Positions 22,976 to 33,411 of a stretch of DNA of 64,000 nt are shown here, piece after piece. The notes beneath the pieces are model-generated. The model saw only the letters and a list, made by a program, of their open reading frames with translations. It was not told where the DNA came from and searched no databases. Position 1 is the stretch's first letter. Every line of letters begins with the position of its first letter. The stretch comes from Helianthus annuus. Lineage: Eukaryota > Streptophyta > Magnoliopsida > Asterales > Asteraceae. Position numbers and translations under genes: made by a program. The stretch lies in the NCBI RefSeq assembly GCF_002127325.2, contig NC_035449.2, positions 144,498,946 to 144,562,945 on the forward strand. Reading direction: 5' to 3'.

Positions 22976-25041
22976 TGTGACAACTCGTATTTCGAACCTG
23001 TTTTTGTGTAACATTATGTGATTGTGTGAACATTAGTGAATAACATGATATGTGTCTTTTATGTGAAATCGTGATATATGTTGTATGCTACATAACCCGA
23101 ATACACGACCCATTTGCCTACACAATCCATTCGGCCCACACTTGGACTCGAGACCTTGGAAGTAGCCCAAGTAGGGGTCGGCCCACTCCCTTGTTATACG
23201 GTTACAATAATTCATTAGGGCTACTCCCCATCATTTGCAACCAAGAAACACACACAAACACCTAAAAATCAATCTCTGCTGAATCGGAACCGAAGCCAGC
23301 CACCCCGTCACATCAAAGCTTTGAACCCGAATCCTTCTCTTCTCGGTTAGTATGATATTCATGATTATGTGTTTATTTGATTTGTTAATGATTGGACCGC
23401 ATGTTAGTTGGATCGATTGATGATGTTTTACACTTGGTTATATGTCGTATGGATGCATGATCATCGGATTGAATGTTATTGCTTAGTTATTATTTTGTTG
23501 TTAAACGGTTTATAGAATAGGCTTGACAAACCGGTTGTGATATTATGATTCGGGAATGAGGTTTGGGGCTGTTGATAGTAAATAAACTGATCAATCACAT
23601 GAATCCGATCATAGGTTCTGCATATTGGTAAACTAATGTTCTTGATGTTGTTATGAATGTTCTGGATTATTGATTAACTGTTGATTTGATCCGATTTGTG
23701 AAACTGCTAATCTGTTTACTGAATTTACGGAGTGATTGTTGCTAGAATTATGGAAACTAGTTACACACATCACGGTTGCGACTCGGTATCTCCCATTACG
23801 ACTCGAGACCTCACACTTGTACACACACAGCACAACTCGAAACCGTGGTTGCGAGTCCGGTTGCGACTCGAAACCGACACAAACAGCATGAACCGAAACC
23901 ACGGTTGCGAGTCAGGAAGCGACTCGAAACCGGACCATGACAAGCCGAGACCCCAGTTGCGAGTCCCGTTGCGACTCGTAACCGCCTTTGGTTGCGACTC
24001 GAGATCGCTGGTTGCGACTCGGGACCTTTCCTCGTTGCGACTCGAGACCATGAAACCTTACACGCTGATATTGGGCCTGCACACTATCATAAGCCCAACT
24101 GATTGGGCTGAACACTTGGACTTTGCTTGTTTACGTGACTGTTTACGTTGATAGGGTGTTGAATACTTGTACAACTTGTTACAATACGTGTAGAACCTAC
24201 GTGCAGTATTTGAATACGAATCTGATTGGTATGATAACTTTGGTAGGACGTGGTTGATTGCTTATTAACTTAATCGAACTGTGTGAATCATACCGAGCAA
24301 CCCCAGGTGAGTTCATTGCATCTTCTCAAGCATGCGTCCCGGTGGTTTGGGACAACTGATAAACATTTGGAAGGGAAACTTGGGGTAAACAACTGAAACA
24401 TAGAAACAATCACTTACCGGATTGCCTGTAGGGCAATGGGGTAATTAGTTGATAGCGCTATTAGGTTTGGCACCCTCACACCGGGCCGTAAGGACGGGCG
24501 TGAACTAATTACTGGGACAACTTGTAACGCGGATATAAGACCTCCTACAGTTTGTCAAGGTTGTTTGATACCTTGACTTGACCAATGCCTGTAGGGCATT
24601 GGGGTTAGGCATTCCCATCATTGACGCTGCATACGGTACAACAAACGAATTAACAACGATATCAGAAACATACAACGAGTTGACTTAACTAATATCTGGT
24701 AACTTCCCACGTAAGCAACACCTTGAACTCACCAGCGTAGTCTGACACACTTGTTGCATGCTTGTAGGTCGTTAACTGTGGAGCGTGGACTTGCTATCTG
24801 GGAGTGCTGGAGTTGTCATGGATCGAAGCTATGAGATTGCTAGTATTGACACTTTGGTTTTGAATTATTATGAAACGATTACAAAATAATTTATTATATG
24901 CTTCCGCTACTCGACATTATTGGTTTGATAACATGTTTTATTAAGTATTTTCTATTGGTTCAATGTGATTGGTGGCTCAGACTCTGATGTGTAACACGCC
25001 TAAGCGGGGGTTTCCGCAGGTGGTATTTTGGGGGTGTTACA
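22976..25041 (+). repeat. Left (5') LTR of D
   Basis: 2,066 bp. It holds an array of GTTGCGACTCG motifs (23772-24050), a CTCACCAG block at about 24738 and a CTTCCGC block near 24900. The open frames found inside (for example 23732-24151) are translations of the motif array and recur unchanged in the right LTR. Confidence 0.95.
23772..24050 (+). repeat. Array of GTTGCGACTCGAGACC motifs in the D LTR
   Basis: About ten degenerate copies of GTTGCGACTCGAGACC lie in both orientations within 280 bp. The copy in the right LTR is at 31220-31498. It is the counterpart of the E array at 8719-8981. Confidence 0.82.
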
Positions 25042-25555
25042 GTTTGGTATCAGAGCCACTGGTTATAGTGAACTAGGTTTTAAAACGTTTTGTAAAACCA
25101 GACTATAACCGAACAACTTCGACAATCGATCATGACACTCAGCACCAGATTGCAAGGTTCGCTTCTCTCTCACTTTATACATTACTTGCTTAGCAGTCAC
25201 ACACCCACAACGTATATGAACTGAAACATTAAACACCATAGTGACTTGATAGTGTGACACTACTCTTCGACTCATGTGAACCATAGAACTATGATATCAG
25301 CTGTTGTGTTATTTGAACGGGGGAAACTTCGAGCGCAAGCTAAGAGGCTCTGAGATGAACATGCAAATTGCCTTATTATTATGGGTGCACACTTAATAAT
25401 AACGCGGGGTGCATGCAAGTCCCAGTGAGGCTTATCGAGCGTGAGAAGGGTTCTGCCTTACTATATGCAAACTTGGTAGTATATAGATATCTGTATGACA
25501 CCGGACTTTCATCTTGTTTCGATTTCTAAATCGGTTTATTCCCAACTATAGAAAC
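25042..25555 (+). mobile_element. 5' leader of D with primer-binding site
   Basis: TGGTATCAGAGCCA at 25045-25058 is three bases from the LTR. The remaining 500 bp are non-coding and contain several short upstream ATGs. Confidence 0.85.
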
Positions 25556-25661
25556 ATGAGTGGACGAGGACACGGACGTGGCAACATCAACATGACTCAG
25601 GCTGAGTTGACTGACCTAATCAATACCCGCGTGGCTGAGGCTCTAGCAGCCTATCAAGCTG
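25556..25661 (+). CDS. gag: Gag of D, first exon
   Basis: This encodes 35 residues plus one base: MSGRGHGRGNINMTQAELTD then a helix-like Ala-rich stretch ending AAYQA. The frame meets a stop inside the following intron. The matching peptide in E supports coding. The N-terminal RGxGRG stretch is basic and may contact RNA (inference). Confidence 0.68.
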
Positions 25662-25745
25662 GTACGGAATGTACCAAGTACTCCTTATTCTTATACCACA
25701 TACACGTCATTTCATTCCTATAATGTGTTTCCTCCCGTTATTTAG
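25662..25745 (+). other. Predicted 84-bp intron in gag of D
   Basis: It starts GTACGGAATG, ends CCCGTTATTTAG and is T-rich before the acceptor. Removal joins G to GT and restores a glycine codon (phase 1), giving one frame with the second exon. Its length is a multiple of three, yet it contains an in-frame stop. Confidence 0.62.
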
Positions 25746-28700
25746 GTCAACAAGCGCAACCCCAACCTAACCAGCCTGTGTGTACCTTCAAAATGTTTAT
25801 GGACTGCAAGCCACAGACCTTCACCGGGACTGAAGGGGCTGTGGGACTCCTAAGATGGTTCGAAAAAGCAGAGTCCGTGTTTGCTATCTGTAACTGTCCC
25901 GCTGGGGACAGGGTGAAGTATGCTGCGGGTACCTTGGCTGATGGTGCCCTAACATGGTGGAACGCCCAAGTGCAGTTGTTGGGCATTGAGGCAGCAAATG
26001 CCACAACTTGGGAAGATTTTAAAGAACTGATCAGGGAGGAGTACTGTCCTCGGGATGAAATCGAGAAACTGGAAAACGAGTACTACAACCTGAAGATGGT
26101 TGGGTCGGAAGTTGAAGCGTATGTGAAGCGACAATACGAACTGGCCGACATGTGCCCAAACTTGTCCCGGCCTATGCCTAGGAGAATTGAGTTATTCATC
26201 AGAGGGTTACCTCCGCGTGTGAAGAGCTTGGTCACTGCAGCCCATCTCAATGATTTGACACAGATCGTTCGTCTGACTCACAAGATTGTGGATCAAGAGG
26301 TGGAGAGCGGATCGTTACCTCCGCGCATTTCAGCCACTGCTGCTGCTACACCCACTGCCACTGCGTCTGCTAATGATAACAAGCGGAAGTGGAGTGATTA
26401 TGACAAGGCATCCAGTGCTGGCCAAAATCAGAAAAGGCCAGACAACAGCAACCGCAACATCAGCCAGTCGTCGTCCGTCAATCAAGGCCAGGGTAGTGGT
26501 CAAAGTCAGGGCTCGTATGCAGGAAAGAAACCACAGTGTAATAAGTGTGGCTACCATCATTTCGGGCCATGTAGTCGCACGTGTCGCAGGTGCGGTAAAG
26601 TGGGCCATGAGGCCAAGGATTGCAGGGCTTCACAGCCCAGGCACCAGCAGCAACAGAACCAGCAGAATCAAAGACAACAGGGACAACCACCCCAGCAGAA
26701 CCAGGGTTTCAGGAAGGGGTGCTTTCAATGTGGGGATGAGGGCCACTTTAAACGGGATTGCCCTCAGTTAAACCAGAACGCCAACGACAACAACAACCGC
26801 CCAAATAACAACAATGCTGGAAACAACAACAACAACAACGGCAACAACGGGGGTAATGGCGCTCGGGGCAGAGTGTTTCAGCTTGGAGCAGGGGATGCCA
26901 GGAATGACGGCAACGTTGTAACTGGTACGTTTCCTGTTAATGATCGTATTGCTTCTGTATTATTTGATTCGGGTGCCGATTGGAGTTACGTGTCCCTAGA
27001 GTTTAGTCAACGATTAGGGGTAACCCCAACACCTTTAGAGGTTAGACAAGTAGTAGAACTAGCAGATGGTAAGACGATAGAAGCCTCGAACGTCCTTTTT
27101 GGGTGCAAACTAGATCTCGTGGGTCAGGTGTTTGATATTGACCTCCTTCCCGTTACGCTCGGTAGTTTTGACATAGTGGTAGGCATGGATTGGTTGTCTA
27201 AGCACCAGGCAGAAATTCTATGTAAGGAGAAGATTTTGCGTATTCCTCTCCCTGATGGAGAGTCACTGTTAGTTCAAGGACATCGTAGTGGGACGATGGT
27301 TGGGATTATCACGGCCATGCGTGCACAACAGTATCTACAAAAGGGGTATCCTGCACTGTTAGCGTTAGTTACCAACGCTCAGTCTGAAGAGAGTAAGATT
27401 GAGGATCTACCAGTGGTGCGAGAGTTCGCTGATGTATTCCCAGAGGAGCTACCAGGGTTACCTCCTCACCGTCAGGTAGAATTTCAGATTGATCTTGCAC
27501 CGGGAGCAGCTCCAATTGCTCGAGCTCCTTACCGGTTAGCACCAGGAGAGTTACAGGAACTGTCTAATCAACTGCAGGAGTTGTTGGACAGGGGCTTTAT
27601 TCGACCCAGTTCTTCGCCTTGGGGAGCCCCAGTTTTGTTCGTAAAGAAGAAAGACGGGTCATTCCGTATGTGTATCGACTACCGAGAGCTCAACAAGGTG
27701 ACCACTAAGAACCGCTATCCGTTACCACGTATCGACGACTTGTTCGACCAGTTGCAAGGGTCGAGCTTCTACTCAAAGATCGACTTAAGGTCGGGTTATC
27801 ACCAGGTAAGGGTTAGGGAAGAGGATGTTCCCAAGACAGCCTTTCGAACGCGCTACGGGCACTATGAGTTTTTGGTCATGCCGTTTGGATTGACCAATGC
27901 ACCAGCAGTTTTCATGGATCTTATGAACCGCGTGTGCAAGACATATCTCGACGAGTTTGTTATAGTGTTTATCGACGACATCTTGGTCTACTCCAAGAAC
28001 AAGGAAGATCACGAGCGTCACCTACGTCTCATCTTGGAACTCTTGAGGAGGGAACAACTGTATGCAAAGTTTTCTAAGTGCGACTTTTGGATTCGGGAAG
28101 TGCATTTCCTTGGGCACGTTGTTAACGAGAAAGGGATACATGTGGACCCTGCGAAGGTGGATGCAGTTAAGAATTGGGCGGCACCAAAGACTCCGTCTGA
28201 GGTACGTCAATTTCTTGGTCTCGCCGGATACTATCGAAGGTTTATTAAAGACTTCTCGAAAATCGCGCAACCTCTCACCTCACTGACACAGAAGCACACG
28301 GCGTACTCGTGGGGAACGAAGCAGGAAGAGGCCTTTCAGATGTTAAAACAGAAACTTTGCAGTGCACCGATCTTGTCTTTGCCAGAGGGCACCGAAGATT
28401 TTGTGGTTTATTGTGACGCGTCAATTCAGGGTCTCGGTTGCGTGTTGATGCAACGCGAGAAGGTGATCGCTTATGCTTCTCGACAACTGAAGGTGCACGA
28501 GAAGAACTACACGACACACGACTTGGAGCTAGGAGCGGTGGTGTTTGCGTTGAAGATTTGGAGACACTATCTGTACGGTACCAAATGCACCATCTACACC
28601 GACCATAGGAGTCTCCAGCACATCTTCGACCAGAAAGAGTTGAATATGCGACAACGACGATGGGTGGAGTTATTGAACGATTATGAATGTGCCATCAAGT

Positions 28701-29680
28701 ATCACCCGGGCAAGGCGAACGTTGTAGCCGACGCCCTCAGCAGGAAGGATAACGCACCTAGGCGTGTGCGAGCATTGCAACTCACGATTCAGTCCAATCT
28801 CCCTTCCCAGATACGGGACGCTCAGTTAGAAGCGTTGAAACCAGAGAATGTTCGAGCTGAAGCTTTACGTGGCTCGAGACAACGACTAGAACAAAAGGGA
28901 GACGGCGCTTACTACGTAACTGGACGCATTTGGGTCCCGCTCTTTGGCAACTTACGGGAACTTGTAATGGGAGAGGCACATAAGTCACGTTACTCCGTAC
29001 ATCCTGGATCAGATAAGATGTACCACGACCTGAAAACTACTTACTGGTGGCCCAGCATGAAGGCTCATATAGCAACCTACGTCAGCAAATGTTTGACTTG
29101 TGCTAAAGTCAAAGCAGAACATCAAAAGCCCTCAGGTCTACTGCAGCAACCAGAGATACCCACATGGAAGTGGGAACAGATCGCTATGGATTTCGTGACA
29201 GGACTACCAAGAACTCAGGCTGGGAATGACACTATTTGGGTGATTGTTGATCGCCTCACGAAATCAGCACACTTCCTAGCAATCAAGGAAACGGACAAGT
29301 TTTCTCAGCTGGCAGCAGTGTATCTCAAGGAAGTGGTTGCTAGGCATGGAGTGCCAACTTCTATCATTTCAGACCGTGATCCGCGTTTCACTTCAGAGTT
29401 ATGGCAGTCTATGCATAAATCGTTTGGTTCCCAACTTGACATGAGTACCGCTTATCACCCGCAGACGGATGGTCAAAGCGAGCGCACCATCCAAACACTT
29501 GAAGATATGCTTCGAGCATGCGTACTCGACTTTGGAAAAGGATGGGAGAAACACCTACCGTTGATAGAATTCTCCTACAACAACAGCTACCATTCAAGTA
29601 TTAAGGCAGCTCCGTTCGAAGCACTGTACGGACGGAAATGCCGTTCACCTCTCTGTTGGCATGAGGTGGGAGATAGTTAG
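25746..29680 (+). CDS. gag-pol: Gag-pol of D, second exon to premature stop
   Basis: The frame is open for 1,310 codons from the proposed acceptor. It encodes capsid ([13 protein letters not shown] onward); knuckles [12 protein letters not shown] (about 26536), [14 protein letters not shown] (about 26585) and [14 protein letters not shown] (about 26720); an Asn-rich linker; protease with DSGAD (26965); RT with FIDD (27968-27979); RNase H ([10 protein letters not shown], about 28411); and integrase with zinc motif (28978-29101) and core motifs MDFVTGLP and SDRDPRF. It then hits TAG at 29678-29680, after CWHEVGDS. E and C have glutamine there, so one C-to-T change explains the stop. No ATG is needed at the exon start; the first internal one is in KMFMDC. 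Confidence 0.92.
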
Positions 29681-30340
29681 ATCACAGGACCTGAGTTTGT
29701 CCTTGAAGCATCAGAAAGCATTGTGCAGATCAGAAATCGTATGGCCGCAGCTCGCGATCGTCAGAAAAGCTACGCTGACAAGCGTAGTAAGCCGTTGGAA
29801 TTCGAAGTTAATGACCGCGTTATGTTAAAGGTTTCACCCTGGAAGGGTGTGGTGCGTTTTGGGAAACGCGGCAAACTAAACCCTCGTTATGTAGGACCCT
29901 TCAAAATTTTAGAACGGATTGGAAAGGTGGCCTACAGGTTGGAATTACCTGCTGAGTTGGGTAATGTCCATGATGTATTTCATGTATCACAGCTAAAGAA
30001 GTGTTTGGTTGACGAAACACTAGTAGTACCATTCCAAGAACTAAAGATAGACGACAAATTGCAGTTTGTCGAAGAACCAATTGAAATCATGGATCGGGAA
30101 GTCAAAGTTCGTAAGCACAGCCGCATACCGATTGTCAGAGTTCGTTGGAACTCCAGACGGGGTCCAGAGTTCACGTGGGAACGCGAGGACCAGATGAAAC
30201 TTAAGTATCCACATTTGTTTCCCACAGATCAGGCAGAACCTAGTGAACCTAGAGTTGAGGCAACTAGCGAATTTCGGGACGAAATTCCCATTCAAGTTGG
30301 GGAGGATGTGACACCCCAGGAAAACCAGCAAACGATGTAA
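29681..30340 (+). pseudogene. pol: Integrase C-terminus and chromodomain of D, beyond the stop
   Basis: The same frame continues for 219 codons after the TAG. It holds the GPF module ([19 protein letters not shown]) and a chromodomain-like end ([20 protein letters not shown] ... KYPHLF). The extra tail [17 protein letters not shown] is encoded by the first palindrome-polypurine module. Without read-through, integrase would lack its targeting domain. Confidence 0.88.
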
Positions 30341-30423
30341 CCTACCTAGCTTTAACCTGTATAGCTTACGTTAGTGAGTGCGTACCAAATTTCGGGACGA
30401 AATTTCCTTTTAGTTGGGGATAC
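30270..30423 (+). promoter_or_regulatory. Doubled palindrome plus polypurine module of D
   Basis: AATTTCGGGACGAAATT occurs at 30270-30286 and 30388-30404. The first is followed by AGTTGGGGAGGA and TGTGACACC (30308-30316), a mimic of an LTR start. The second is followed by AGTTGGGGATAC and the real LTR. E has the same pair. Confidence 0.75.
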
Positions 30424-32489
30424 TGTGACAACTCGTATTTCGAACCTGTTTTTGTGTAACATTATGTGATTGTGTGAACATTAGTGAATAACATGATATG
30501 TGTCTTTTATGTGAAATCGTGATATATGTTGTATGCTACATAACCCGAATACACGACCCATTTGCCTACACAATCCATTCGGCCCACACTTGGACTCGAG
30601 ACCTTGGAAGTAGCCCAAGTAGGGGTCGGCCCACTCCCTTGTTATACGGTTACAATAATTCATTAGGGCTACTCCCCATCATTTGCAACCAAGAAACACA
30701 CACAAACACCTAAAAATCAATCTCTGCTGAATCGGAACCGAAGCCAGCCACCCCGTCACATCAAAGCTTTGAACCCGAATCCTTCTCTTCTCGGTTAGTA
30801 TGATATTCATGATTATGTGTTTATTTGATTTGTTAATGATTGGACCGCATGTTAGTTGGATCGATTGATGATGTTTTACACTTGGTTATATGTCGTATGG
30901 ATGCATGATCATCGGATTGAATGTTATTGCTTAGTTATTATTTTGTTGTTAAACGGTTTATAGAATAGGCTTGACAAACCGGTTGTGATATTATGATTCG
31001 GGAATGAGGTTTGGGGCTGTTGATAGTAAATAAACTGATCAATCACATGAATCCGATCATAGGTTCTGCATATTGGTAAACTAATGTTCTTGATGTTGTT
31101 ATGAATGTTCTGGATTATTGATTAACTGTTGATTTGATCCGATTTGTGAAACTGCTAATCTGTTTACTGAATTTACGGAGTGATTGTTGCTAGAATTATG
31201 GAAACTAGTTACACACATCACGGTTGCGACTCGGTATCTCCCATTACGACTCGAGACCTCACACTTGTACACACACAGCACAACTCGAAACCGTGGTTGC
31301 GAGTCCGGTTGCGACTCGAAACCGACACAAACAGCATGAACCGAAACCACGGTTGCGAGTCAGGAAGCGACTCGAAACCGGACCATGACAAGCCGAGACC
31401 CCAGTTGCGAGTCCCGTTGCGACTCGTAACCGCCTTTGGTTGCGACTCGAGATCGCTGGTTGCGACTCGGGACCTTTCCTCGTTGCGACTCGAGACCATG
31501 AAACCTTACACGCTGATATTGGGCCTGCACACTATCATAAGCCCAACTGATTGGGCTGAACACTTGGACTTTGCTTGTTTACGTGACTGTTTACGTTGAT
31601 AGGGTGTTGAATACTTGTACAACTTGTTACAATACGTGTAGAACCTACGTGCAGTATTTGAATACGAATCTGATTGGTATGATAACTTTGGTAGGACGTG
31701 GTTGATTGCTTATTAACTTAATCGAACTGTGTGAATCATACCGAGCAACCCCAGGTGAGTTCATTGCATCTTCTCAAGCATGCGTCCCGGTGGTTTGGGA
31801 CAACTGATAAACATTTGGAAGGGAAACTTGGGGTAAACAACTGAAACATAGAAACAATCACTTACCGGATTGCCTGTAGGGCAATGGGGTAATTAGTTGA
31901 TAGCGCTATTAGGTTTGGCACCCTCACACCGGGCCGTAAGGACGGGCGTGAACTAATTACTGGGACAACTTGTAACGCGGATATAAGACCTCCTACAGTT
32001 TGTCAAGGTTGTTTGATACCTTGACTTGACCAATGCCTGTAGGGCATTGGGGTTAGGCATTCCCATCATTGACGCTGCATACGGTACAACAAACGAATTA
32101 ACAACGATATCAGAAACATACAACGAGTTGACTTAACTAATATCTGGTAACTTCCCACGTAAGCAACACCTTGAACTCACCAGCGTAGTCTGACACACTT
32201 GTTGCATGCTTGTAGGTCGTTAACTGTGGAGCGTGGACTTGCTATCTGGGAGTGCTGGAGTTGTCATGGATCGAAGCTATGAGATTGCTAGTATTGACAC
32301 TTTGGTTTTGAATTATTATGAAACGATTACAAAATAATTTATTATATGCTTCCGCTACTCGACATTATTGGTTTGATAACATGTTTTATTAAGTATTTTC
32401 TATTGGTTCAATGTGATTGGTGGCTCAGACTCTGATGTGTAACACGCCTAAGCGGGGGTTTCCGCAGGTGGTATTTTGGGGGTGTTACA
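30424..32489 (+). repeat. Right (3') LTR of D
   Basis: 2,066 bp, same length as the left copy. It ends GGTGTTACA and is followed by GTGTA (32490-32494). Confidence 0.95.
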
Positions 32490-32494
32490 GTGTA

Positions 32495-33145
32495 ACCCTT
32501 ACTGTCTACCCCGGTCATTCTTAGATTCAGAAACTTATTTGCTATCTGTTCTTTTTCATTGGGAGGGCAAAATTTCCTTTCTACCATGTTCTTGAATTCT
32601 CCCCATTCCATATTATAAATCCTATCACTTCCTCTGGATTGGAGGATAGTGTTCCACCATTCTAAGGCTGCATTTTTAAACAGATTTGAAGCAAACATTA
32701 TTTTATCTTCTTCAGCACACTTGCTTATTTTTAGAACTGCCTCAGTTTTCTCTATCCAGCGTAAAGCTGCAATGGGTCCTTCATTGCCCGAGAATTCTAT
32801 TGGTTTGCAGGACCAGAATTCCTTGTAAGAACAACCATGTGGCATGGTTCTTCTTCTTTTGGGAACGGGCGCTTGAAATATGGGTCCATTGTTCACGCTG
32901 TTTTCTGGTTCAGTTGGTCGCTTACTGCTATGCTTACTTTTATTATTCGCTTCCTGAATTGTTTGAATAATAAATGGCATCGCATCTATAATTCCCTGTG
33001 CCACAATATGCTGAACGGCACTATTATCCATTTGGTTTCCGTTGTTATTATTGTCCGAATTCTCATTAACCACGTTAATGTTACTCGGGTTATCGTTATT
33101 CAGATTTTCTTGATTTCCCGCGTCGGCCATCTGAATTTTAGACAT
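32495..33145 (-). pseudogene. gag: Gag of C, N-terminal part
   Basis: 217 codons from MSKIQMADAGNQ, cut by D. An Asn-rich head is followed by a basic patch (KRRRTMPHG) and the capsid domain (FWSCKPIEFSGNEGPIAALR, then EWGEFKNMVERKFCP). Translation past 32490 enters D and is meaningless. The start is the first ATG of the frame and no intron is needed, unlike D and E. Confidence 0.88.
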
Positions 33146-33411
33146 TTACCAAATATTAATATCACAATTAATATTTGAATATATCCAATCACATAACACG
33201 CACGTTTACCCAAAAACGTCGAGCATTGCGACTTTTACTCTATTTATATAGTATGCATCAATACACACCAGTACAGAAATAAAAATTACAGTACCGACTG
33301 AAATGTAAAGCTACAATACTAATAGTATGCATTCGTAGTTTTTTTTTTTTCTAACACATACACACATATATTATTTTATTATTATTATTATTACTGGTTT
33401 TACCATCACCT
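33146..33411 (-). other. Spacer between the two upstream frames of C
   Basis: 266 bp, AT-rich, with a T run near 33340 and an ATT microsatellite at about 33371-33393. No gene is seen. Confidence 0.7.

Larger units (their letters stand above)
22976..32489 (+). mobile_element. Element D: near-intact gypsy chromovirus on the plus strand
   Basis: The 2,066-bp LTRs (22976-25041 and 30424-32489) start TGTGACAAC and end GGTGTTACA. They are offset by exactly 7,448 bp, with no difference that I noticed. The TSD GTGTA is on both sides. Primer-binding site 25045-25058, polypurine tract 30412-30423. It encodes all Gag and Pol domains in one frame apart from a gag intron and one TAG in the integrase region. 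It is related to E in LTR, gag and terminal modules. It inserted into the gag of C. Confidence 0.95.

Noticed and set aside
19136..23014. Taking the ATG at 23012-23014 as the start of the C polyprotein
   Set aside because: That ATG and the first 13 codons come from the D LTR. The real gag start is at 33145 on the other side of D.
23732..24151. Open frame of 139 codons in the D LTR, repeated at 31180-31599
   Set aside because: It is a translation of the GTTGCGACTCG motif array and lies wholly in the LTR. Its identity at both places follows from LTR identity.
25045..25058. TGGTATCAGAGCC sequences as possible tRNA genes
   Set aside because: They are 12-14 bp primer-binding sites next to LTRs. 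No cloverleaf or A and B boxes surround them.
26330..26771. Further long open frames overlapping D gag in other frames and on the other strand
   Set aside because: They are shadows of the strongly biased gag coding sequence and have no domain content.
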